Source: Tetradesmus obliquus
Lineage: Eukaryota > Chlorophyta > Chlorophyceae > Sphaeropleales > Scenedesmaceae
Assembly (NCBI GenBank): GCA_030272155.1
Contig: CP126202.1
Span: 2,790,001-2,854,000 of the forward strand
Reading direction: 5' to 3'
DNA: 64,000 nucleotides
Shown here: one piece after another, positions 44,215-53,520 of the stretch
Layout: the number at the start of each line of letters is the position of its first letter
Position numbering within the stretch: position 1 is the stretch's first letter
The notes under the pieces: model-generated
The model's input: only the letters and a program-made list of their open reading frames with translations
The model's database searches: none
What the model was told of the DNA's origin: nothing
Made by a program: the position numbers and the translations under genes

Positions 44215-46290
44215 GGCATCTGCAGGAAATCCTGCGCGTGCTGAAGCCCGGGCAGTACTTTGCATGCTACTGACCTGTACGACCCAGCCAACTCCAACCG
44301 ATATTGCTGCTGCTGCTGCCGCTGGCACCTGCAGGAGATCCTGCGTGTGCTGAAGCCCGGGCAGTACTTTGCAGGCTACTGACCTGTACGACCAAACAAC
44401 TTCAGCAAAAGTTGCTGCTGCTGCTGCTGCTGCTGCTGCTTGGCATCTGCAGGAGATCCTGCGCGTGCTGAAGCCCGGGCAGTACTTTGCTGGCTACTGA
44501 CCTGTACGACGCAACCAAATCCAACCAATATTGCTGCTGCTGCTGCTGCTGTTGCTGCTGGCACCTGCAGGAGATCTTGCGCGTGCTGAAGCCTGGGCAG
44601 TACTTTGCAGGCTACGAGTGGTGCGCCACCGACCTGTACGACCCCACCAACCCCAACCACAAGTCCATCATGGCAGAGATCGAGCTGGGCAACGGCCTGC
44701 CTGATGTGCGGTGAGTGCGGCGGCTAATGTGGATCGCCAGATTGTCATGGCATGTTTGTATTAGATCATGTGTGGTGTTGTGCATTCTCTGGTAGCACTT
44801 GCATGTGTGGCTTGCGCGGGCTGCCGCGCATCGCCTACATACTTGTTACAGTGCCTCGCCAGCAGCACCATGTTACTGTTGCTCTCTTTGTTCAATACCC
44901 AGTCTATGGCTCGCACCTGTTCTGTTACCTTCACTGTCGTACATCTGCAGCACCACCAAGCAGACGCTGGAGGCACTGCAGAAGGCTGGTTTTGAGCCTG
45001 TGGGCACCTGTTTTCGAAGCACTACTCACACATACTTATCTATCCTGCTCCGCCGCATCCTGCTGCATTGAACCCGCAGCACCACCAAGCAGACGCTGGA
45101 GGCGCTGCAGAAGGCTTGCTTTGAGGTGGTGGACATCTTTCCGTTGACTTCTCAAGCATCTTACATATCTGTCACTGTTTGTTGCCGCTATCTTTTATGC
45201 ACCCGCAGCACCACCAAGCAGACGCTGGAGGCGCTACAGAAGGCTGGCTTTGAGCTCGTAGACAGCGCTGACCTGGCGCTGAGCGCAGACATCACCTGGT
45301 GGGACCCCGTGGATCCCGACAACTGGACGCGGCTGCAGAGTGAGTAGAAGACATTTGTGGCATCTTCTTCATAGTACTTGATGTCTGCCAGAGTTCTGCA
45401 TATGTGGCATTGTGGGTAAGGTTCCCGTGGACCCCGACAACTGGACGCGGCTGCAGTGTGAGTTGAAAATGGTGTCGCAGTTACAGTACATATCTACCAT
45501 TACACTGCATATGTTGCATTGTGTGTAAGGGCCCCATGGACCCCAACAACTGGACGCGGCTGCAGAGTGAGTTGGGATTTGTGTTGCAGATACACTATAT
45601 ATCTGCCATTACACTGCATATGTTGCATTGTGTGTAAGGTTTCTGTGGGCCCCGACAACTGGACCCGGCTGCAGAGAGAGTTGCGGATGCTGCTGGCTGA
45701 CGGAGTTTTGCTGACCGCGGCGGTGGTTGTGGGCTCGTTGCGTGCGCCATTTACCTCTGTGCTTGTATCTCTGGTGGCGTGTCCACTTTCCAACATGCTT
45801 CCCTCTGGTTCCGTGCCTGCTTGCATGCATCCGCCGCGCGTCTCTACAAACTACTTTGCAGACCTCCGCGCCACCAAGGCATTGTGTGCCCCCTACTTCT
45901 CCCTGCCAGCTGCTCACACCCGTTGCACGTATGTATGTACCTGTGTTGCAGACTTCCGCACCACCAAGGCGGGCCGCTACGCCACGCACTACCTGGTCAA
46001 GGTGCTGGAGCGCTGCTCACCCCACCTGCCTGCTTACACTCTCTTGTCTCCTGACATCCGTTGCACAACATGTCTGTATTCCTGCAGACTTCCGCACCAC
46101 CAAGGCGGGCCGCTATGTCACGCACCACCTGGTTAAGGTGCTGGAGCGCTTTGGCGTGGCTCCCAAGGGCAGCTTGGAGGTTGCATCAATGCTGGAGCGC
46201 GCAGCAGACGGGCTGGTTGCTGGCGGCAAGATGGGCCTGTTCACGCCGCTGTTCTTCTTCCTGGTGCGCAAGCCGGAGAGCGCAAAGTAA
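40513..46290 (+). CDS. Sterol 24-C-methyltransferase
   Basis: Exons 40513-40596, 40925-41027, 41555-41662, 42614-42694, 43187-43377, 44571-44710, 45209-45339 and 46088-46290 close in phase to 346 residues, the usual length of plant, fungal and algal SMT/ERG6 enzymes. Signatures in order: [11 protein letters not shown] (residues 60-70), SAM-binding LDVGCGIGG (103-111), IDATCHAPD (about 175-183), [13 protein letters not shown] (195-207), then the C-terminal sterol C-methyltransferase domain ([27 protein letters not shown]). It transfers a methyl group from S-adenosylmethionine to C-24 of the sterol side chain, on the route to ergosterol-type algal sterols, at the endoplasmic reticulum. No N-terminal signal is seen. 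Introns before exons 6, 7 and 8 and after exons 3, 5 and 7 are full of partial exon copies, so automatic gene callers may misplace exons. The exon 6 copies carry an internal stop; the copy at 44571 is the only intact one. Confidence 0.93.
41600..41800. repeat. Copy of SMT exon 3 end
   Basis: About 43 bp at 41746-41788 ([12 protein letters not shown] plus donor GTGCGG) repeat the end of exon 41555-41662 just downstream of it. Confidence 0.8.
42505..42640. repeat. Copy of SMT exon 4 start
   Basis: The segment at about 42488-42535 (TGCTGTCCTGCAGGAGACAA) duplicates the acceptor and first bases of exon 42614-42694. The upstream intron text GCGCTGCTTG is also repeated. Confidence 0.75.
43060..43895. 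repeat. Copies on both sides of SMT exon 5
   Basis: The start of exon 43187-43377 (LNNNAYQIS) is copied at 43070-43105. Its end is repeated downstream: a long copy at about 43530-43645 ([16 protein letters not shown]) and shorter ones ending near 43516, 43768 and 43890, each with CTACAAGGTGAG or a close form. CAG runs lie between them. Confidence 0.87.
44080..44640. repeat. Five copies of SMT exon 6 start, four with the same stop
   Basis: Copies start near 44089, 44225, 44333, 44449 and 44571, each after a CTG-rich run and CTTGCAG, CTGCAG or a variant. They code [15 protein letters not shown]. The first four then read TACTGACCTGTACGAC, in place of the intact copy's TACGAGTGGTGCGCCACCGA, a net loss of 14 bases that creates an in-frame TGA. 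Only the last copy is intact. CTG runs are at about 44167-44214, 44411-44440 and 44533-44560. Confidence 0.92.
44945..45680. repeat. Copies of SMT exon 7 start (upstream) and end (downstream)
   Basis: The exon start ([15 protein letters not shown]) is copied at about 44948-45000 and 45078-45130, before exon 45209-45339. The exon end (DPDNWTRLQ plus GTGAGT) is copied at about 45424-45465, 45530-45575 and 45640-45685, after it. The intron text TGCATATGTTGCATTGTGTG is repeated with the end copies. Confidence 0.9.
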
Positions 46291-46475
46291 GCAGCAGGCA
46301 TGCAGGAAGTTGGCGGTGGCAGGAGAAGCAGCAGCAAAAGCAGCAGCAGATGTGCGGCATGGCTGGCGGTGGCGGCATACATGCAGCAGCAGATGCGGCA
46401 GCAGGTCTGCGGCGTGGTTGCTGAGGGCAGCCTGTTCTTTTTCCTGGTGCGCAAGCCGGAGAGCGCAAAGTAAAG
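45855..46475. repeat. Copies of SMT exon 8 start and of its stop region
   Basis: The exon start (FRTTKAGRY) is copied at about 45865-45886 and 45948-46015, upstream of exon 46088-46290. The exon end including the stop codon ([11 protein letters not shown]) is copied after the gene at about 46433-46473. Confidence 0.88.
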
Positions 46476-48033
46476 GCAGTGTTGCTGAGCGTAACCCAGT
46501 GATGAGAACGCGGAGAGGATGCAGCAAACGTGTGTGCCCCGGAGCTCCAGCGCTGCTTGCAGTGGCTTGCGCAGCGCCACGGAGTACAGCTGCGTATGGG
46601 TGGGTGAGGGACATGGGGTGATCTCAGCGCGAAAAGGATGCGTGAGTACAGTATGTCTGCTTGTTTCATATTGCCTTGTGTCTTTGTTGCTGATGATTGT
46701 ATGCCTCAGGCTGCCGCAGTGGCAGGCACATCAGCGGAGCAGACCAGCGTTGTAAGGTCTTAGCCTGTTTGTGCCTGTTCATGCCTGGAGCCTTGGCTTC
46801 CGGGTTGTTTGAAGCAAGTAGCATCAGAGAACGACCCCCATAAAGCGTGCATGGTCCAGTGGCAATGCACAGTATACTGCATGCGCCTGGGTGCATGCAA
46901 AACAGTTGCAGTGCAGGTGTTGCATGTTGTCTCAAGCGGCGAGAGGCTGCTAGCTTCTTCCTGGCTGGGTTGCATCAGTTTATCTTGATGCACAGCTGTG
47001 CATGCATTTTGGGAGACAGCAGGGGAGCTAGCTGTGGCAGGTACCCGATGAGAGGTTGCTGTACAGTGCAGTTGGAGCAGAAGTTGCTGGCAGTGGTGCC
47101 AGCAGCAGCAGCAGCGCTGCTCGTTGAAATATGCTCTTTTGATGCTCTGCATGCTTTGAAGCGTGATCTGCGCGTTTGCTACGTACCTTTTTTGCAGACC
47201 TCTGGGGCTCTGTGTGCACATCTGCTCTTGTCAAATGCTGGGCGCCCCTGTGGGGCTGTCAGCCGGGCATTTGGCAAGGCATGCAGCCTGTGTTACGTCA
47301 GGCAACCTGCCAGACGGATCTTACAGAACAGTCACTGTCACAAAGACGGTATATGTGCTGGTGGCGTTTTATCAAGTGTTCAAGGCCCACGGTGGCTTAG
47401 CATGACTATGCCCCTGCACATGATTTTGTGGCTTCGTAAAGTTCACCCAGTTGTCTTGTGTTGGTGAGTGTGGCTGGCACTTGACTTTAGAGCAGCGGCC
47501 GCCAGCTGGGCTGTGACCCGCTATGCTTGCTGCTGCCAGGCTGGACCTTTTGCAGTTATTACAGTGTCCCAAGATGCGACACAAAGCGCGCCGTCGTGCC
47601 GCTTTCACAGTAATGTACACATTACACGTGTGACGCGACGCGTTATGTCCACGACTGCTGTTGATATGTCGTGCGGGTGTGAGGGCTGCAGCTGAAGTGC
47701 ATGACATGTGTAACCGCCTTGACAACTGGCTTACGAAAACTGCATTGCCGTCACAGTGGCTGTGACAGACTCTGTCAGGGCACTGCCTGCAACACGTGGC
47801 CCAAGCGCCAGATGAGCAGAGTTGTATTGCAACCTATGCGTTACACAATGCACCCATCATCACGCCAAAAAGTGTGTACGGTATACCGCTACATAGCGAT
47901 TAAACATACCGTGCAGACACTGTCTGTGGCACAGCCGCAAGCCTCCAGTACACGCAGTCAGCTAACCTTGGCACGATTCATATCAGGGCCTGGCCAAGCC
48001 ACAGGCTGTTCAACAGTCTAGCTAGTAGCTAGG
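46291..48033. other. 1.7-kb region between convergent SMT and CaMKII-hub genes
   Basis: Contains the post-stop copy of the SMT terminus and CAG-rich sequence (46310-46410). No other gene is supportable. A TGTAA near 46749 could be the SMT polyadenylation signal. Confidence 0.55.
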
Positions 48034-49293
48034 CTAGCTGCTGGGTGTTGTGGGTGACCTGTGGAAGTGCACATTCCTCCACTTGCCCCCTTTCTTCTCC
48101 CACACGCGCGTCTCCTCGCTTGAGATTGTCACCGGCCTGCCGCCCGCATCGATCTTCTGCACCAGCCGCACATAGCTCACGACAGCGGCGCTGTCGCCAA
48201 GCATGCGTACCTGCGCGGCAGCAGCAAGCAAAGCGTCATCGTCATGTCAGCAGCCAAGACAGCAGCCCAAGGCATAGCAAGGACGCCATGTCACCGAGTG
48301 TGGGCGCCTACATCCGGCACAATTGTGTGCAAAGCACAACAGGCGGCGTGATGCAAGTGCGGCGCTGCACACAGTGCCGGCAATGCTACCAGTACGCAAC
48401 GGCACATCAGCTGCTGCTATCACCGCACACAATGTTGTAACATCATCCGCATGCAGTACATGTGGCTGCCCGTAGTAACGAGTGAACCCATGCGAACAGT
48501 GCAACACCCCAGTACGTGCCACCAACACAGAGACATGCGGTGCAGGCTGCAGCTACCACACAACTGCTCCAGGTCTGCTGTGTGCGCTCACATGTGGCTG
48601 TGTGATGGTGTTGTTTGGCTTCTGGTAGTCCTCACGCGCTGCCAGCAGGTCGAAGTAGAACCTGCGCAGGCAGTACACACAAGGCGCAAACATTGTCAGA
48701 GTCCTGTTTGAGCTACAAGGTATGGCACACATGTTCAGCAGTAGGACGCAGCTGCTGCTGCAGTGGCGCCTACGCAGCTGCTTCCCTGGCGCCATGTTTC
48801 CTGCACCCTGTGGCTGCGCAGCAGGTCTACACGCGCATGACAGCGGTGCCTTGCAAGCGCATCACTGCAGCAACAGTGCGCCACCCTCTGTCGCCTCTAC
48901 CAACAGCACTGCGGCTGGCATACACTGCATACACTGTAAGCATAAACTATTCAACCAAGCAAATGCTGCGTGGGCACAAGGAGCTGCATGGCAGCAGCCA
49001 GCTGCCAGCTGTCACCTCTACCAACAGCACTGCCGCTGTCATAGACTGCATAAGCATGAATCACTCAAGTGCTCCGTGGGTGCAAGGTGCTTCATGGCAG
49101 CTGCCAGCTGTCACCTACTTGTGGAAAGGCAGTCCCGTCACCAAGTGGCCCACTGCACATGCAGCAACGACAGCAACAGCAGGCCAAAACTGCGCAGTCA
49201 GGGGTTGCAACACTGAGTGGTGAGACACATGTGATATCGGCAGTGCATCTGTGGATACTTGATATGTGCTGGCACGTGTTTGCAACTGCAGCA

Positions 49294-49325
<32 letters not shown>

Positions 49326-49526
49326 GGCAGCAGCGTGCAGCAGCCCATCCCTGGTGCCTCATTGGCAGCGTGCTGGTGGGGAAATGTTGTGTCTGGTACC
49401 TGCTTCCGGTTCAAATGCCGTGAGCGTCTCATCGCACAGCTCCGAGTACGCCTGCCAGTTCCTGTTGGCTATGCTGTCCAGCAGGCACTGCGACAGCTTG
49501 ATCAGGTACTGTTGTGATTCATCCAT
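48034..49526 (-). CDS. Stand-alone CaMKII association (hub) domain protein
   Basis: Minus-strand exons 49526-49400, 49152-49119 (a 34-nt microexon), 48661-48592 and 48210-48034 join in phase to 135 residues, the size of one CaMKII association domain. Matching blocks run end to end: QCLLDSIANRNWQAYSELCD, LTAFEPEAVGHLVTGLPFHK, FYFDLLAAR, SEETRVWEKKGGKWRNVHFH. No kinase or regulatory segment is present. In animals this domain assembles CaMKII into 12-14 subunit rings; kinase-free homologues occur in green algae and bacteria. The basic, aromatic pocket (Tyr, Arg and His in FYFD and VHFHR) is conserved in outline. The start at 49526 is chosen by family length; the frame stays open upstream to about 49832, so a longer N terminus is possible. 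The microexon donor is GTAGGT. Intron 2, read on the minus strand, contains tandem copies of the region next to this donor. A 78-bp palindrome lies 377 bp upstream. Confidence 0.9.
48875..49110. repeat. Tandem repeat of about 120 bp in the hub-gene intron
   Basis: The string CTCTACCAACAGCACTGC(G/C)GC and the text around it (GCTGCATGGCAGCAGCCAGCTGCC type) occur near 48895-49012 and again near 49013-49110. Next to the microexon the second unit ends in the sequence that forms its donor, so the repeat is a donor-plus-intron duplication. Confidence 0.75.
49286..49335. repeat. (CAG)n tract
   Basis: About 12 CAG units with a few interruptions, in the hub-gene intron. Read on the gene's strand it is a (CTG)n tract. 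Confidence 0.85.
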
Positions 49527-50344
49527 CTCGCGCCTATCTGTCACTGCTTGGACGAGTAGTTGACGCTGAGGCCTGCGAGTGGTCGGTTGTCGGAATGCAA
49601 TCGAGGCTGCAGGGCAGTACTGCGACTTTACAGGCTGTTGCAAACCACAGCGCGGCATCTGTTGGCAAGGTTGAAGGTTGGAGAAGCAACGATCTTTGCT
49701 GTTTGAGCTTCTCTGCACTAATGTGGGTACAGTGCCTGTTGCACTGGCAGTGAACCCTAGTTGGCTGGCATGTTGCAGTACCAGCTGTACTGCTGGCGCA
49801 GCTGCACTGCTGTGTTGCCAGTTTTTCTGCACTTACACCACAGAGTTGATGTAAGGTTGTAGGGGGCGAAATTTGATGATGCAGTCACCACGCAAGTGAG
49901 AGTGGATGTGCCACTCAGTGACTGATACCTGCCGCATGCAATTGCATGCGGCAGGTATCAGTCACTGAGTGGCACATCCAATTGCATCTGTTGCAACAGG
50001 CTGCTGCTCAGCAAGCAAGGCTTGCAAGATGGTTTCAAACCAATTGCCTTCGATGCATGACATGCGCAGCGCTGCAAACATACGAGCGCTATTGGCAATA
50101 CACCCAGCAAGCCCAGCGGTTCCATGCAGCTGTATACAAGCAACACTGCTGCCTCTTCTGCTGCCACCCGGTCTGAAAGTTACGCTGCTTTTGCGGCGGC
50201 AGCTTTGCACGGTGTCTGGCTTTGCTTTATGCCCACAACCACACAAAGATATATTGCTGCTGCATGCATGCTGCTTGTTTCTGGCTGCTGCGTTCATGTT
50301 GCCAGCATGCAGATCAGCATGAGCTGATCTCAGCGTTGCTGTAC
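49527..50344. other. Upstream region of the hub gene with perfect palindrome
   Basis: No further gene is supportable. It holds the hub gene's 5' flank and presumed promoter and the 78-bp palindrome described separately. Confidence 0.55.
49903..49980. repeat. Perfect 78-bp palindrome with no spacer
   Basis: Checked base by base outward from the axis between 49941 and 49942 (centre CAATTG): 39 consecutive pairs match and the match fails at 49902/49981. The left arm starts TGGATGTGCCACTCAGTGAC; the right arm is its exact reverse complement. Confidence 0.97.
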
Positions 50345-53100
50345 AGTACACTATGGTCACCGAGATGTCCAGCTGCATGTCCAGGCATGTCCAGTGGCAT
50401 GGTGTGCAACTGGACATGCCACATGGCATGTCCAGTGTGAGACTGGACATGGCCATGTCCAGTGTGCTGCTGGACATTGAGTAGGTGACTGGACACGATA
50501 CTGGACACGGCAACTGGACTTTCATAAACTGCAATATTACCATTATCTCAATGTGTTTGATGCAGTAAGCAAGTGTTCGCGGCAGGACAGCGAGGTCGAG
50601 GTGCTTGGGTTGGCGCCCTCGACCCCCTGGTACCAAGTCACTGCAGCTGCAACTGCTAAGTGCGCAAGTGACCCATGGGCTGTAACAAAATCAGCATGTA
50701 GCTGCTGCAACACAAACAGAAGCTGGCAGCTGCTGCAATCACAGCAACATCAACAGCACGCAGCTGCTGCATGACAGCAAAGGCACCCATGGCCAGCTGC
50801 TGCAATCACAACATAAGCAGTGAGGACACCACACGGAAAAGTTGCCAAGAACTGCATTGACGAGACTGCGACTCTACCACTTGTACAGATTATGCCTATG
50901 GCAGTACACGCGCAACTGCATCTACTGTGCATCCTGTTGCAGGCAGCGCCAGCACAGCAATGCACCAGCTGCCACTACTGCTGCATGCCACCATCTGACA
51001 ACGAAAACATATAAGTTCCAGCAGCTGCAGATCGCGCACTGGTCTCTGCGTAGCCGGCAGCAGCTGCGAGTTGGCAGGCTGCCACTGCCTGCATTGATCA
51101 CAAGTGTAGCGGTTGTTTCAAAGAACACCCCTGCAGCAGTGCAGCAGAAACATAGCAGCTACACTTGGATTTGCATGCTGCAGTGTAGGATGTGGCACTT
51201 GTTGAGGTTGGCGTTATTTATCAAGGTCTGGGCCGACCGGCGTTTAAACAAAAGCAAATTTGCGCGTTGATTGGCGCCCGCCACGTACCACTACATGCAA
51301 CATTACAGAGCAGCAGCGTCTTAAGCACCAACATAATCGCTGCCGCTGAATCGCACATATGAGGCAAACTGCTTGCATTGCCATACACCGCTCAAGCTCA
51401 CCAGGAAGTGCATCAGCCATGCCACGCTGCCGGGACAGTCGGCCCCTGTGTCCCTACAGGGAAGGTCTGCGCATCAACAGAGGTCTCAAGTCAATATATC
51501 GCACATGCGGTCTCCAAGCAGGCTGTCTGCTGCTGCACTAGATACAGTGGCGCCATGCTGACTGCAATCAAGTAGGACCCATGCGCGCAGGGAGAAACAG
51601 CTGGATGGGTGGCGCGCACACCACATGGGGGGCATTGCGAGCAAGTATGGTGTGTGTGAAGTGCGTCGCAAGCACGTTTCACATTATGCAACTGCTGGCC
51701 TGCTGGGCACGCTGTCTGCTGCGTGCGTATGTTCATGTGCGCGTTGCCAAGAATGATCACGACAAGCCCTACAGCAAGCCACATGCTCTTAATTGGGAGA
51801 GCTGTCACTTCACAGCAGCAGCAGCAGTAGCAGCAGCGGCAGCAGCTGTGACCTTCTACCTGTTTTTGATTCTGACCTACCTGTGATGCTGGGAGATGGG
51901 CAACTGGCGGGAGCCTGCACACAGCAGCAGCAGCGCAGGTAACACACAACGCACCTGTGGACAGCCTGCATGCACCCAGCCTCTACAGCTGACATAGCAC
52001 GGCTGATGCTGCTGCATCTGATACTGATCTTGATCTGGTGATGGTGTGATCATTCCTGCGGCAGTACTGCTGCACTGCTGCAACTGTAGCTGCTGCTGCT
52101 GCTGCTGTGAGCTGGGCGCCCTAGCAGCAGCAGGGCTGTTGCTGTCGTTACAGCCGCTGCTGATCTGGGTAAGAGTCGCTCACCATGTCATCAAAGTATC
52201 AAGATAAGCAGTAGCAGCTCCATGCGCTTTCTACAGCATTGATGTCCTGCAGGATCAACCTTGCAGCTGCATAGTGCTTCAAGGACTGCTGCTGCTCAAT
52301 GAGCAGGCATCTGCAGCCTGACAAACGCTCAATAGCCGCATTGATGTGTTGTCATTCATGATCGCTTTCAGCGATGGTCTCTGCCAGTGGGCACGCGCTC
52401 GCAGTCTGTTTCAGCCCCGTGCACCATATGCAACGCAGCTGCAGTGCGCGACACAGGTGCGATCGCTGTAATGTGTCAGCAGTGATCATTTGATCATCAT
52501 TTGCAGCTGTATGCTTGCCAGTAGATGAACAGTTCACGGGCGTATGCCATCTGGCCATTTTGTATTTTAACACATGACATACCTTGCAGCATCACGCAAT
52601 GGGGCTGTACGAGCCGTTAAACGTTTTTCATTTGATGTAAACGATGGTTTTGGAAAGGCTGCTGCTTCGGCAGCAGGGGAAGTGGCGCAATGCTATAGTG
52701 ACATGCTGATCTTCGCCGTGAGGCACTGTCGTGCCATAAGACACCATAACTGTTAATTTATAGGAAGAGACTTTACCATCTCGCACACTTTGGTGTGAAT
52801 ATCAAGCCGGTGCGGACGTGATATCGACAAACCCTACAGCAAGCCCATGGGCTGGCCAGCTGACGTGCTTGCTGTTCAGTGACACAGTATAAGCGGCATA
52901 CATGCAATACCATCTACTTGCGGCGTTTCAGCCGGGTTTCGAGCGTACAATGCATCAGCAGCAGCACATGTCCAGTTGCAGGCAGACTGCCAGTCCAGTG
53001 ACCTGCAACTGGACATGCAAACCCACCAACTGGACACGATTTGGTGCCATTGGACATGCCTGGACATGCAGCTGGACATCTCGGTGACCATAGTGGTACT
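50345..53100. mobile_element. Putative 2.75-kb inverted-repeat mobile element (non-autonomous)
   Basis: About 55 bp at 50345-50399 (contains CTATGGTCACCGAGATGTCC) recur in inverted orientation at 53045-53100 with one substitution and one single-base gap. Next to both ends are clusters of the 8-mer TGGACATG or its complement: about ten between 50365 and 50520, and about seven between 52968 and 53080. Terminal inverted repeats with subterminal motif arrays are typical of DNA transposons. No transposase frame is seen inside. A short internal repeat (CGACAAGCCCTACAGCAAGC type) occurs near 51760 and 52826. No target-site duplication is evident, so the exact ends are uncertain. Confidence 0.5.
50410..50462. 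repeat. Two short palindromes made of the TGGACATG motif
   Basis: 50410-50435 is an 11-bp arm hairpin with a 4-base loop (arms CTGGACATGCC). 50443-50462 is a perfect 20-bp palindrome, CTGGACATGGCCATGTCCAG. Both lie in the left subterminal array of the putative element. Confidence 0.92.
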
Positions 53101-53520
53101 GCCAACCTGTTCGCGGCAACATTCGGAGGCTGCCGAGGAGTAGTCTCGTTCGCTATCCAAGGGTGAAGTAATGTGAAGAAATACACTCAAGAGTACGTAT
53201 TTGGACCTTGAGTGGCTGTGCGCTGCCAGTCTCCGGTATTTGATGTCAATGAACTAACAGCGCGCTATCCGTGCACGTGCTACCCATGGTAGGCTACAAT
53301 AAGCACCTGACACCGCGTACAGCACTTACGAAGCTCTTTAGCCACTACAAGAGCGATCCGTGTCAGCTGCGCAGCGGTGCCTTTAAAGTAACTCGTGCTG
53401 TTGCAAGCAGTGTACACATTTGCAAGCACCCTTCATGATCAACTGACGCCAGCTTGCATCTCCGTTCAGCACCCTTCTAGAGATGAATGCGATAGCCTAA
53501 CATTTTGATGAGTTGCAGTG
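53101..53520. other. Flank between putative element and helicase gene
   Basis: About 420 bp of non-repetitive, AT-richer sequence that presumably includes the promoter and 5' leader of the helicase gene. No motif is convincing. Confidence 0.5.
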
